Below, in pieces: positions 26,059-35,339 of a stretch of 64,000 nucleotides of DNA (positions are counted from its first letter, which is position 1; the number at the start of each line of letters is the position of its first letter). The position numbers and the translations under genes were made by a program. This DNA comes from Brevibacillus sp. SYP-B805 (GTDB taxonomy: Bacteria; Bacillota; Bacilli; Brevibacillales; Brevibacillaceae): assembly GCF_011059135.1 (NCBI RefSeq), contig NZ_JAALGD010000007.1, positions 129,681 through 193,680 of the forward strand, in the 5' to 3' direction. The notes beneath the pieces are model-generated. The model searched no databases, was not told the origin of the DNA, and worked only from the letters and a program-made list of their open reading frames with translations.

Positions 26059-27383
26059 CTATAACGGACTTGGGAAGAGAATACTTGTAACCTTTCTCTA
26101 TCCTATAATGGCAGGATATATTCTGCTAACTGTTTTACCTTCATGGGAAATACGGGAACACTGGGATATTCTGCTATTCTACTCAGTCCTAACATTAGTG
26201 TGTGCTTTTGCACCAGTTAGTACGTTAAAAGCAACACTAACACTTAGTGGTGCTGTTATTTTTTCCGGAATTCTAATGTATGGAACATGGGCGGGCATTT
26301 GGTCAGCATTTCTGGAGACATTAATCATTTCCTTTCTCTTTAAATCACCGCTTCCAAGAATATTAGCGAATGCTGGACAATTAATATTAACTGCTTGGAT
26401 TACTGGACTGGCAAAAAACTTATTGGACACGATATCGTTACCAAATATTACTCGAAGATCTTTTTTTAATCCTTATTTTCTGGTTTTCTAATACATTATT
26501 TTGTGCAATCGGTATCTCCTATTTTTTAAAAATTGATTGGTTGACCGTATTAAGAAGTATGATTAAAAGTGGAACTATGACTTACATCCTCTTTATGCTC
26601 CTTGGAGGTGTTGGGTCCCGATTTGTGTCCGCTTTTGGTCTTCAATCATTAATTCCATTGGGCGTTTTCTTTATAATTATTCGACTCGTTTTCCACCAAT
26701 ACTTCGATAACCTGAACAAGCTCGAACAAAAAGTGGAAGAAATCAAATCCCTCAACCATTCTTTCCTGACCGCGCTTGCTGCATCCATCGACGCCCGGGA
26801 CCCTTATACGAGCGGCCATTCACAGCGGGTGGCGCATTGGGGAAGGGAGATTGCCAACGCGATTGGCCTTCCCAAAGACCAGGCGGACAAGGTTTACTTC
26901 GGCGGAATCTTGCATGATATCGGCAAGATCGGAATCGAGGATGGAATCCTGAATAAAGAAGGAAATTTATCCGACGACGAATTCGAACGAATTAAGCAAC
27001 ATACCGTGATTGGCTATGATATCGTAAAGCAGGCGGGCGTCTTCGAAGAGCTGCTGCCAGCCGTCCGTTCCCATCATGAACGAATCGACGGGAAAGGATA
27101 TCCCGATGGGCTGCGCGGGGAAGAGATCCCGCTTGTTGCCCGAATACTGGCCATCGCGGATGCTTTTGACGCGATGGTATCCAATCGCCCGTATCGGCAG
27201 GGGATGCCGGTGGAATTGGCCCTGCTTCAGATCGAGCAAGGGGCTGGGACCCAGTTTGACAGCCATTTGGCAAAAGAATTCGTCCGGCTGGTCAGACAGA
27301 TTCCGGAAGACGAGTTAAACAGGATCCTTGGACAAGGCGGGTTTAAGCGACAACTGAAACAGTTGCAGGAGGCTGTTCATTGA
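26042..27383 (+). pseudogene. Membrane HD-GYP domain protein, split by a frameshift in a T7 run
   Basis: The first 149 codons (26042-26491) encode membrane helices. Reading in frame 0 from the run of seven T at 26461-26467 continues the membrane region (LFLILIFWFSNTLFCAIGISYF) into the HD-GYP domain: ASIDARDPYTSGHSQRVA, LHDIGKIGIEDGIL, HHERIDGKGYPDG, IADAFDAMVSNRPY. Removing one T would restore a protein of about 446 residues. It would be a membrane-bound c-di-GMP phosphodiesterase. It may be a true mutation, a sequencing error, or slippage on the T run. Composition shifts from AT-rich to GC-rich near 26.7 kb, inside the gene. Confidence 0.75.
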
Positions 27384-27459
27384 CGATTCGAAAGCGGATC
27401 GGGATTGGACAGCCTCCGTTTTGTTTGATGAAAAGGGGGATGGATGTTCTCGGGTAAGG

Positions 27460-28011
27460 CTAGCGGGTGCCTTCTCTCCATACCCGCTTGACCGAGCAAT
27501 TTTCCCCGTCAACTGTAACCACATAGACATCCGGATTGGTTAACCGTTGCCATTCGGCAAATCCAAAGGAATCATCGAAATGCTTCAACAACAGCGTCAT
27601 CAGGCAGCCATGGGTCACCAACAGGGTAACGGGAGCCGCCCCGCGCATGACTTCTTCTGCTACGGCGGCAGCCCTGTTCATGGCGGTTCGGCTTGATTCC
27701 CCGCCCGCCCAGCACAGGTCCAGATCGTCAAACGATTCCCGGAGCCGTTCCAGCCAGTCCGGCAAATCCCCTTCCGCCAACACCCGCTCCGCCAGCCGGT
27801 CATCCATTATCAACGGGAGCCGCTTTTGATCCGTCAAGGGCTGAATGGACTGCCTGGCCCGTAGAAACGGGCTGGTGATGATCTGATCAATCGCCATTCC
27901 TTGAAAGAAATCGGCCAATTCCTGCGCCTGGGCCATGCCTTCGGGGGTCAGCGGCGCGTCGGGCTCCTGACCAGCCGCCTTGCAATGCCGGATCACGTAA
28001 AGCTGTTTCAC
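27460..28011 (-). CDS. Histidine phosphatase family protein (phosphoglycerate-mutase-like)
   Basis: 183 residues from the GTG at 28011, which has CGGAGGAG seven bases upstream; an ATG eight codons earlier lacks a site. The N-terminal LYVIRHCKAAGQ is the RHG-type motif with Cys in place of the usual Gly, ITSPFLRARQSIQPL follows, and the second His lies in LLVTHGCLMTLLL. A small-molecule or protein phosphatase is likely. The substrate is not predictable. It is alone on the minus strand, convergent with the HD-GYP gene. Confidence 0.8.
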   Translation of the reverse strand: MKQLYVIRHCKAAGQEPDAPLTPEGMAQAQELADFFQGMAIDQIITSPFLRARQSIQPLTDQKRLPLIMDDRLAERVLAEGDLPDWLERLRESFDDLDLCWAGGESSRTAMNRAAAVAEEVMRGAAPVTLLVTHGCLMTLLLKHFDDSFGFAEWQRLTNPDVYVVTVDGENCSVKRVWREGTR

Positions 28012-28127
28012 AGCCAATCTCCTCCGATTCCACATTTTGTCATACTACCAGTATATATCCCGGGTTGAGAGGTGACCATGCCGGGTTTGTCAGATTTTCA
28101 CGGCGCGAAACGGATAGAGAAAGTAAT

Positions 28128-28161
28128 TGTATTTTTATAAATCTACATGTATAATTAATCA
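28128..28161 (+). promoter_or_regulatory. ArgR/AhrC double operator and promoter of argG
   Basis: ARG boxes TGTATTTTTATAA and TGTATAATTAATCA overlap the promoter TTGTAT (28127), a 17-base spacer, TATAAT (28150). Same architecture as carA. Confidence 0.85.
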
Positions 28162-28192
28162 CAAACAGTACCTGATGAGGAGAGAGGAACCG

Positions 28193-29449
28193 ATGGCGAA
28201 AGAAAAGATTGTGCTGGCATACTCCGGAGGTTTGGATACCTCCGTTGCGATCAAATGGCTGCAAGAAACATACAATTACGATGTCATCGCGGTAGCGCTG
28301 GACGTCGGGGAAGGAAAAGACCTCGACTTCGTCCAGCAGAAAGCGCTGAAAGTCGGCGCCATCAAATCGATCATCGTGGATGCCAAAGAAGCGTTTGCCC
28401 AGGAATTCGTGCTTCCCGCCCTGAAGGCCAATGCCCTGTATGAAGGCAAATATCCGCTTGTCTCCTCTCTCTCGCGCTATCTGATCTCCCGTGTGCTGGT
28501 GGAGATTGCCGAGAAGGAAGGGGCGGTGGCTGTCGCGCACGGCTGCACCGGTAAAGGGAATGACCAGGTGCGCTTCGATGTGTCGTTTACCGCGCTCAAT
28601 CCCCATTTGAAGATCGTCGCACCGGTGCGCGAATGGGGCTGGACGCGTGACGAAGAGATTGAGTACGCGAAGAAACACGGGATTCCCATCCCGATCGATC
28701 TGGATAACCCCTACAGCATCGACCAAAATCTCTGGGGAAGAAGCTGCGAGTGCGGGGTGCTGGAAGATCCGTGGGCGGCTCCGCCGGAAGGGGCTTACGA
28801 TCTGACCAAGTCGATTGCCGATGCGCCGGAGCAGCCGGAAGAGATCGAGATCACGTTTGTCAAAGGAACGCCAACCGCCCTCAACGGGGAGGAGCTTCCG
28901 CTGTCGGAATTGATTCTGAAGTTGAACAAAATCGCCGGCAACCATGGCGTTGGCCGCATCGACCACGTGGAAAACCGTCTGGTCGGCATCAAGTCCCGCG
29001 AAGTGTACGAGACGCCGGCGGCCACCACGCTCATCCTGGCCCACCGCGAGTTGGAGTTCCTGACACAGCCGCGCGAAGTGGCGCAGTTCAAGCCGATCAT
29101 CGAGCAAAAGCTGGCGCAGGTGATTTACGAGGGGCTCTGGTATTCGCCGCTGTGCAACGCGCTGCAGGCCTTCATTGAAGAAACCCAGCAGTTTGTGACG
29201 GGCGTTGTCCGCGTGAAGCTGCACAAAGGAAATGCCATCGTGGTAGGAAGAAAATCGGCCTCTTCCCTGTACAGCCATGAGCTGGCCACCTATGCGGCGG
29301 GCGATACATTCGACCATAAAGCGGCGCTCGGCTTCATCAAGCTGTGGGGCCTGCCGACTCAAGTCTACGCCCAAGTGAATGATGGCGTGCTGAAGCAGAA
29401 AAAGACGGAAATCAAGATCGTGAACGAAAAGGAAGCGGTTGTGCAATGA
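28193..29449 (+). CDS. argG: Argininosuccinate synthase
   Basis: 418 residues from the ATG at 28193 (GAGGAGAGAGG upstream); in-frame codons before it fall in the operator. The ATP pyrophosphatase loop [29 protein letters not shown] and the [13 protein letters not shown] region are diagnostic. It joins citrulline and aspartate. The last four bases overlap argH. Confidence 0.96.
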   Translation: MAKEKIVLAYSGGLDTSVAIKWLQETYNYDVIAVALDVGEGKDLDFVQQKALKVGAIKSIIVDAKEAFAQEFVLPALKANALYEGKYPLVSSLSRYLISRVLVEIAEKEGAVAVAHGCTGKGNDQVRFDVSFTALNPHLKIVAPVREWGWTRDEEIEYAKKHGIPIPIDLDNPYSIDQNLWGRSCECGVLEDPWAAPPEGAYDLTKSIADAPEQPEEIEITFVKGTPTALNGEELPLSELILKLNKIAGNHGVGRIDHVENRLVGIKSREVYETPAATTLILAHRELEFLTQPREVAQFKPIIEQKLAQVIYEGLWYSPLCNALQAFIEETQQFVTGVVRVKLHKGNAIVVGRKSASSLYSHELATYAAGDTFDHKAALGFIKLWGLPTQVYAQVNDGVLKQKKTEIKIVNEKEAVVQ

Positions 29450-30891
29450 AACTGTGGGGCGGACGCTTTACGAAACCGACCAATCAGCTCGTGGATGAAT
29501 ACACAGCGTCCATCTCGTTTGACCAGCAGATGTGGCGGCAGGATATCGTCGGCAGCCTGGCCCACGTGGCCATGCTCGGCAAGTGCGGCATCCTGCCGAT
29601 GGATGAAGTGAAGGCGATCATTGCCGGGCTGAAAAAAGTAAAGGAAAAGATCGAGCGGGGGCAGGCGCAATTCCTGATCGCCCACGAAGATGTTCATATG
29701 AATATCGAAAAGATGCTGATAGAGGAAATCGGCCCGGTCGGAGGGAAGCTGCATACCGGGCGCAGCCGCAACGACCAGGTGGCGCTGGATATGCACCTCT
29801 ACCTGCGGGAGAAGCTGCTGGAGATCATCCAGTTGGCGATGTACCTGCAAAAGGCGCTGTTGGAGCAGGCGTCCCAGCATCTGGATACCGTCATGCCGGG
29901 CTATACCCATTTGCAGCGGGCACAGCCGGTGCTCTTCGGCTACCATCTGATGGCGTATGTCTCCATGCTGCAGCGGGATATCGAGCGGATGCAGGAAGGC
30001 TGGAAGCGGGTCAATCTCCTCCCCCTTGGGGCCGGAGCGCTTGCGGGTACCACCTTCCCGATCGACCGGGAATTTGTGGCAGAACTGCTCCAGTTCGACG
30101 GAATCTATCTCAACAGCATGGATGCGGTCAGCGACCGGGACTTCATTGTGGAGTTTCTGGCGAATGCATCGCTGATGATGGCCCATCTTTCCCGTCTGTG
30201 CGAGGAGCTGGTCATCTGGAGCAGCCAGGAGTTCTCCTTCGTCGAACTGGATGATGCGTTCTGCACGGGCTCCAGCATCATGCCGCAGAAGAAAAATCCC
30301 GATGTGGCCGAACTGGTGCGGGGGAAAACGGGCCGCGTGTACGGTAACCTCGTGGGTCTGCTGACCGTCCTGAAAGGGCTGCCGCTGGCCTACAACAAAG
30401 ACATGCAGGAAGACAAAGAGGGCATGTTCGATACGGTTGCCACCCTGCATGGCGCACTTGCGCTCCTGACACCGATGATTCAAACCATGCAGGTGAAGCG
30501 GGAACGCATGCGCCAAGCGGTGACGCAGGACTTTTCCAATGCGACCGATCTGGCGGATTATCTGGTGCGCAAGGGGATGCCGTTCCGGCAGGCGCATGAA
30601 GTGGTAGGCAGAGCCGTGTTGTACTGCATCGAGCAGCAGAAATATTTGCTGAACTTGACCATGGAAGAGTTCCACAGCTTTTCCGCGCAGATCGAGCCGG
30701 ATGTCTACGAGGCGCTCGCCGTGGAGACGGTGGTGAATGCGCGCAATGTACAGGGCGGCACGGCGCGGCAGCAGGTAGAGAAACAGATTGCACAGGCTCA
30801 GGAGTGGATCAAGCATACACAGGTGTGGATCGACCGGACCAGCCAGAAGGTGATGATTGAGTCGCTGGTGGACGTCGGATCGCCCGCCTGA
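29446..30891 (+). CDS. argH: Argininosuccinate lyase
   Basis: 481 residues of the fumarase/aspartase superfamily: [50 protein letters not shown] with the catalytic His, and the flexible signature loop [20 protein letters not shown]. It releases arginine and fumarate. It is translationally coupled to argG and followed by a strong terminator. Confidence 0.96.
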   Translation: MKLWGGRFTKPTNQLVDEYTASISFDQQMWRQDIVGSLAHVAMLGKCGILPMDEVKAIIAGLKKVKEKIERGQAQFLIAHEDVHMNIEKMLIEEIGPVGGKLHTGRSRNDQVALDMHLYLREKLLEIIQLAMYLQKALLEQASQHLDTVMPGYTHLQRAQPVLFGYHLMAYVSMLQRDIERMQEGWKRVNLLPLGAGALAGTTFPIDREFVAELLQFDGIYLNSMDAVSDRDFIVEFLANASLMMAHLSRLCEELVIWSSQEFSFVELDDAFCTGSSIMPQKKNPDVAELVRGKTGRVYGNLVGLLTVLKGLPLAYNKDMQEDKEGMFDTVATLHGALALLTPMIQTMQVKRERMRQAVTQDFSNATDLADYLVRKGMPFRQAHEVVGRAVLYCIEQQKYLLNLTMEEFHSFSAQIEPDVYEALAVETVVNARNVQGGTARQQVEKQIAQAQEWIKHTQVWIDRTSQKVMIESLVDVGSPA

Positions 30892-30904
30892 AACCGTCCA
30901 GGAA

Positions 30905-30944
30905 AAAACCTCCAGTACATCCGAGTGGATGCGCTGGAGGTTTT
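30905..30944 (+). terminator. Terminator of argGH
   Basis: Stem AAAACCTCCAG / CTGGAGGTTTT with an inner CATCC / GGATG hairpin in the loop. Confidence 0.88.
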
Positions 30945-31009
30945 GGCGTTTGGAGAGCCGCCATGTTTGTGACAAAAAAATGGGCGAACGAACACGGAGC
31001 AGTATGAAA

Positions 31010-32167
31010 TCAGAGGCACATGCGCAGAATCTCGGCCACGTCTTCGGCCTGCAGTTTCCTGAATTTGCCGATGGGGCCGAACGATGTGGCTTTCTGCGCC
31101 ATCAACTCGATATGTTCGTCGCCGATCCCGTAATCGGCCAGACGGGCAGGAGCCCCGATCCGTTTGAAAAATTCCGCCGTTTTCTCGATCCCTTCCAGCG
31201 CGACCGCATCATCCGTTTTGCCGGCAGGCTCCACTCCCCACACCTGGATGGCGAAACGTTTGAAGCGCGGCACGTTCTCGCGGTACACATAGCGCATCCA
31301 TTGGGGGAAGATGATCGCTAGGCCGCCGCCGTGCGGAATATCATAGACGGCGCTGACGGCATGCTCGATCGCATGCGTGGCCCAGTCGGTCTCCACGCCC
31401 ATCGGCAGGGTGCCGTTTAACGCCATGGTTCCGCAATACATCAGATTGGCTCGGGCATCGTAATCCTCTGGATTGGCGAGAGCTTTCTCGGCATTCTCGA
31501 TGACGGTCAGCAGAATGGACTCCGCAAAGCGGGTCTGCAGCGGAATGTTCTCGGTATGGGAGAAATATTGTTCAAATACATGGGACATCATGTCGCAGAT
31601 GCCATAGACGGTTTGATCTTTCGGCACCGAGAAGGTATGCTCGGGGTCGAGAATGGAGAAGGTCGGAAACGTCGTGCCTGCTCCGTACTTTTCCTTCGTC
31701 TCCCAATTGGTTACCACGCTTCCCCGGTTCATCTCCGAACCGGTTGCGGCCAGCGTCAGCACCGTGCCCAAGGGAAGGGCATCTTTCGCAACCGCTTTCC
31801 GCGTGTAGAAGTCCCACACGTCCCCTTCATACACGGCGCCGACCGCGACGGCTTTGGCCGCATCAATCACACTGCCTCCGCCTACGGCCAACACCCAGTC
31901 GATCTTTTCCCGGCGGCACAGCTCGATGCCTTTATAGACGGTCGTCAGGCGCGGATTGGGCTCGACGCCGGGCAGCTCCGCGACATGGCATCCCTGCTCG
32001 TTCAGGATGGCCATCACCTTGTCGTACAGTCCGTTCCGTTTGATGCTGCCTCCCCCGTAAACAAGCAGAATCCGCTTCCCCAACTTCTCCACTTTATCGC
32101 CCAGGCGGGAAAGCTGTCCTTTCCCGAAAAGAAGTTCCGTCGGATTATGATAAACAAAATTGTTCAT
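31010..32167 (-). CDS. Iron-containing alcohol dehydrogenase (butanol dehydrogenase type)
   Basis: 385 residues from the ATG at 32167 (AAAGGGG upstream; the ATG 21 bases earlier lacks one). Type [23 protein letters not shown]-site [13 protein letters not shown], and metal-binding His residues in [14 protein letters not shown] and [20 protein letters not shown]. It would interconvert aldehydes and primary alcohols with NAD(P)H. It is unrelated to arginine synthesis and transcribed against argGH. Its natural substrate is open; YugJ/YugK of Bacillus are the closest relatives I can name. Confidence 0.88.
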   Translation of the reverse strand: MNNFVYHNPTELLFGKGQLSRLGDKVEKLGKRILLVYGGGSIKRNGLYDKVMAILNEQGCHVAELPGVEPNPRLTTVYKGIELCRREKIDWVLAVGGGSVIDAAKAVAVGAVYEGDVWDFYTRKAVAKDALPLGTVLTLAATGSEMNRGSVVTNWETKEKYGAGTTFPTFSILDPEHTFSVPKDQTVYGICDMMSHVFEQYFSHTENIPLQTRFAESILLTVIENAEKALANPEDYDARANLMYCGTMALNGTLPMGVETDWATHAIEHAVSAVYDIPHGGGLAIIFPQWMRYVYRENVPRFKRFAIQVWGVEPAGKTDDAVALEGIEKTAEFFKRIGAPARLADYGIGDEHIELMAQKATSFGPIGKFRKLQAEDVAEILRMCL

Positions 32168-32465
32168 GCGATTTCCCCTTTCTGTCATATTCTTACAAGT
32201 TTACAATACCGCATTCGCAATCATGGCTGCAATCGGTGCGGCACATCCGCAACATGACGATTTCATCAGGAAAACAGACGGGAAGAATCCCGACCGAATC
32301 GACAAGAAATGAGAGATTTAGGGGATATCATTGCCGGATCGCGATGGTATAATAGGAGCGACAGTCGTTTTTTCTGCCAGCTCTTGTCACATCGGCGGGG
32401 TTCCGGTGTCGAATTCATGGGATCTTCGCATAACCTCCCATAGAAACTGCTAGGATGTGATAGTC
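32168..32465 (+). other. Intergenic region before ftsE
   Basis: About 300 bases between divergent genes without a convincing coding sequence. An extended -10 (TGG-TATAAT, TATAAT at 32348) points toward ftsE but has no good -35. Nothing else is recognised. Confidence 0.5.
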
Positions 32466-33152
32466 TTGATCGAAATGTTTGACGTATGGAAAACCTATCC
32501 CAATGGGACCAATGCCTTAAAGGGAATCAATATCCGCATTGAAAAAGGCGAGTTTGTCTACGTGGTCGGTCCGAGCGGCGCCGGTAAATCCACGTTCATC
32601 AAGCTGATGTATCGGGAAGAAAAGCCCACGAAAGGCCAAATCTTTCTGGGTGGGTTTAACGTGAGCCGCATCAAGGAGCGGCAGATTCCCATCGTCCGGC
32701 GCAGCATCGGCGTGGTCTTTCAGGACTTCAAGCTGCTGCCCACGCTGACGGTCTACGAGAATGTCGCTTTTGCGATGGAAGTGATCGAGGCGCCGCCCAA
32801 GCTGATCAAGCCGCGCGTCATGGATGTGCTTGGACTGGTGAAACTGAAGCACAAGGCCAAGATGCTCCCCAGCGAGCTGTCCGGCGGGGAACAGCAGCGG
32901 GTTGCGCTGGCACGGGCTCTGGTGAACAATCCGGGGATCGTCATCGCCGACGAGCCGACGGGGAACCTGGACCCGGAGACATCATGGGAGATCATGAAGC
33001 TGTTTGAGGAGATCAACCAGCGCGGCACGACGGTGGTCATGGCTACCCACAACCGCGAAATTGTGAATACGATGCGCAAGCGCGTGATCGCCATCGAGGC
33101 GGGCCAGATCGTCCGCGACGAGCAGAGAGGGGAATACGGCTATGAAGATTAG
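32466..33152 (+). CDS. ftsE: Cell-division ABC transporter ATPase FtsE
   Basis: 228 residues starting at TTG 32466 (MIEMFDVWKTYPNG, the usual FtsE start); GTG at 32457 is an alternative. Walker A GPSGAGKST, Q-loop VVFQDFKLLP, signature LSGGEQQRVALARALV and Walker B IVIADEPTGNLDP are intact. With FtsX it forms a complex that activates extracellular peptidoglycan hydrolases; in Bacillus it controls CwlO. It overlaps ftsX by 11 bases. Confidence 0.95.
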   Translation: MIEMFDVWKTYPNGTNALKGINIRIEKGEFVYVVGPSGAGKSTFIKLMYREEKPTKGQIFLGGFNVSRIKERQIPIVRRSIGVVFQDFKLLPTLTVYENVAFAMEVIEAPPKLIKPRVMDVLGLVKLKHKAKMLPSELSGGEQQRVALARALVNNPGIVIADEPTGNLDPETSWEIMKLFEEINQRGTTVVMATHNREIVNTMRKRVIAIEAGQIVRDEQRGEYGYED

Positions 33153-34035
33153 AACGATCGGGCGCCATGTGCGGGAAGGGGTAAAAAACCTCGGCCGAAA
33201 CGGCTGGATGACGTTCGCATCAATCAGTGCCGTAATGATTACGCTGCTGATCCTGGGCGTCTTTCTGCTTTTGGCCATGAATGTAAACTATGTGGCGCAG
33301 ACCATTGAAAAGCAAGTAGAGATCCGGGTGTTTCTGGATGTGCTGGCGGATAAGCCGGCTATCGACCAGGTAGAGTCACAGATCAGGGCTATCCCGCAGG
33401 TGGAGTCGATCAAATTTGTGTCCAAAGAAGAAGGGCTAAAACAGTTCAAGGAGAGCCTGGGGGAAAAGGCGTATCTCTTCGAAGGCCTGGAGAAGGAAAA
33501 TCCGCTGCCCGACTCTTTTGTCGTGAGAACAAAGCTGCCGCAGGATACAGCGGCGGTGGCCAAGCAGATCCAGCGCCTGCAGTATGTCAGCGGCGTCAAC
33601 TATGGCGCCGGAACCGTGGAGAAGCTGTTTGCAATCACCTCCACGGTTCGGAACGTCGGCATCGTCTTTATCGTTGGCTTGGCGTTTACCGCCATGTTTT
33701 TGATTGCCAATACGATCAAGCTGACGATCGTCGCCCGCAGACGGGAGATCGAGATCATGAAGCTGGTCGGGGCCACCAACTGGTTCATCCGCTGGCCGTT
33801 CTTCGTGGAAGGCCTGCTGATGGGCGTTACCGGGGCACTGGTGCCGATTATTCTTCTGAGCGTCAGCTACTACTATCTGCTTGATGCGATGAAAAGCAAC
33901 ATCACCTTGACCATATTCAAATTGTTGCCACTGTTTCCGCTCGTGTATCAAGTGGCACTCGCGCTAATCGTCATCGGCGCGTTTATCGGCATTTGGGGCA
34001 GCCTGGTGTCTGTCCGCCGTTTCTTGCGTGTGTAA
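33142..34035 (+). CDS. ftsX: Cell-division ABC transporter permease FtsX
   Basis: 297 residues, four membrane segments. The first (ISAVMITLLILGVFLLLAM) is followed by a large extracellular loop (VEIRVFLDVLADKPAIDQVE), then three C-terminal helices, including FIVGLAFTAMFLIANTIKLT before the cytoplasmic ARRREIEIMKLVGATNWFIR. The loop transmits FtsE ATP hydrolysis to a hydrolase partner, probably the M23 protein encoded 20 bases downstream. Confidence 0.95.
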   Translation: MKIRTIGRHVREGVKNLGRNGWMTFASISAVMITLLILGVFLLLAMNVNYVAQTIEKQVEIRVFLDVLADKPAIDQVESQIRAIPQVESIKFVSKEEGLKQFKESLGEKAYLFEGLEKENPLPDSFVVRTKLPQDTAAVAKQIQRLQYVSGVNYGAGTVEKLFAITSTVRNVGIVFIVGLAFTAMFLIANTIKLTIVARRREIEIMKLVGATNWFIRWPFFVEGLLMGVTGALVPIILLSVSYYYLLDAMKSNITLTIFKLLPLFPLVYQVALALIVIGAFIGIWGSLVSVRRFLRV

Positions 34036-34055
34036 AAAAAGTGGGGAGGGGAAGT

Positions 34056-35252
34056 ATGAGGAAGAAGATCTTGCTGACCGTCATGCTGGCTGGCCTGCTT
34101 GCGGGCAGCGCTCTGCCGGCAAGTGTGGGCGTGGCCGCAAACAAAGCGGCGTCCCTGGCGAAGATCAACAAAGAATTGGAAGCAATCCGGCAGAAGAAGC
34201 GCGCCCAACAATCGCAGGTAAATGAAATCGAACAACAAATTAAGGTTATTAAAAATAAGCGGGAAGATCTGGAGAACGAGTTGATGGCCATCGATCTTCG
34301 CCGCAATGAAACCCAAAAGAAACTCGACCAGCTGGAAAAGAAGATCGATGAAACGACACAGAGAGCGGCGGAAGCGCAGGAGCAGCTGGATCAGGCGGAA
34401 GAGCGTGTCGCGAAGCGGGAGGGCCTGTTGAAATCGCGCGTCAAATCGATGTATGAGCGAGGCAATGTGTCGTATCTCGAAGTGCTTCTCGGCGCCGCCG
34501 ACTTCGGCGATTTTTTGACCAGAATGCAGGGATTGCAGTTGATTCTGGAGCAGGATACCCGCATACTGGAAGATAATCTGCGGGACAAGGAGACCATCGC
34601 CAAGAAGAAAAAGGAAATCGAGCAGCTCCTGGCCAACTACGAGAACATGTATGCCCAGGCGGAAGCGCTGAAGGCGGAGTTGGACAAGCAGTTCAAACAC
34701 AGCACCGTGATCAAGGCGGAGCTGGAGAAGCAGGAGGAACAGCTGCACGAGATTGAACAGGAAGAAGAACAGAAATTGCTGGAGATTGCACAGCAGGAAG
34801 CCGCCAAGGTTGCCGAACGAAACCGGCTGCAGTCTGTCAGCAGCTACAAGGGCGGAAGGCTGGCGCTGCCGATCCCTGAGGGCAGCTTCCGTTTCACCTC
34901 CGGCTTTGGCATGCGCACAGACCCGTTTACCGGAAAGTCAGCTGGGCATAATGGAGTAGATATGGCTGCGCCGCGCGGAACCCCGATTCATGCTGCGGCA
35001 GACGGGATCGTCATTTTTGCGGGGTATTCCCGTGGATTTGGGAATACCGTCATGATCAAGCATAACGAGGAGATCACGACGTTGTACGGACATATCCGCG
35101 AGGGCGGTATCAAAGTGCATGTGGGACAAGCCGTGAAACAAGGCGACGTCATTGCGGAAGTCGGCTCCACCGGCCGTTCGACCGGAAACCATCTCCACTT
35201 TACCGTCTACAGAAACAACGTTGCTGTTGACCCGATGGGGTACCTGCGCTAG
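34056..35252 (+). CDS. EnvC-like murein hydrolase: coiled coil plus M23 peptidase
   Basis: 398 residues from the ATG at 34056 (GGGGAGGGG upstream). Signal peptide (LLTVMLAGLLAGSALPASVGVA), a long coiled coil at roughly 35-250, and a C-terminal LytM/M23 domain: SGFGMRTDPFTGKSAGHNGVDMAAPRGTPI and GRSTGNHLHFTVYRN. The zinc ligands are His and Asp in HNGVDMA and the final HxH (HLHF), so it should be an active endopeptidase. Location after ftsEX and the coiled coil suggest it is gated by FtsEX, as CwlO or EnvC are (inference). Confidence 0.9.
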   Translation: MRKKILLTVMLAGLLAGSALPASVGVAANKAASLAKINKELEAIRQKKRAQQSQVNEIEQQIKVIKNKREDLENELMAIDLRRNETQKKLDQLEKKIDETTQRAAEAQEQLDQAEERVAKREGLLKSRVKSMYERGNVSYLEVLLGAADFGDFLTRMQGLQLILEQDTRILEDNLRDKETIAKKKKEIEQLLANYENMYAQAEALKAELDKQFKHSTVIKAELEKQEEQLHEIEQEEEQKLLEIAQQEAAKVAERNRLQSVSSYKGGRLALPIPEGSFRFTSGFGMRTDPFTGKSAGHNGVDMAAPRGTPIHAAADGIVIFAGYSRGFGNTVMIKHNEEITTLYGHIREGGIKVHVGQAVKQGDVIAEVGSTGRSTGNHLHFTVYRNNVAVDPMGYLR

Positions 35253-35339
35253 CGGAACCAGACAAATATTGTGCTTCCCGATTGCATACACTAGCTGCAT
35301 AACTTTTCCAGCGGAAGCACAAAGGATGGTGTAAGAGTG

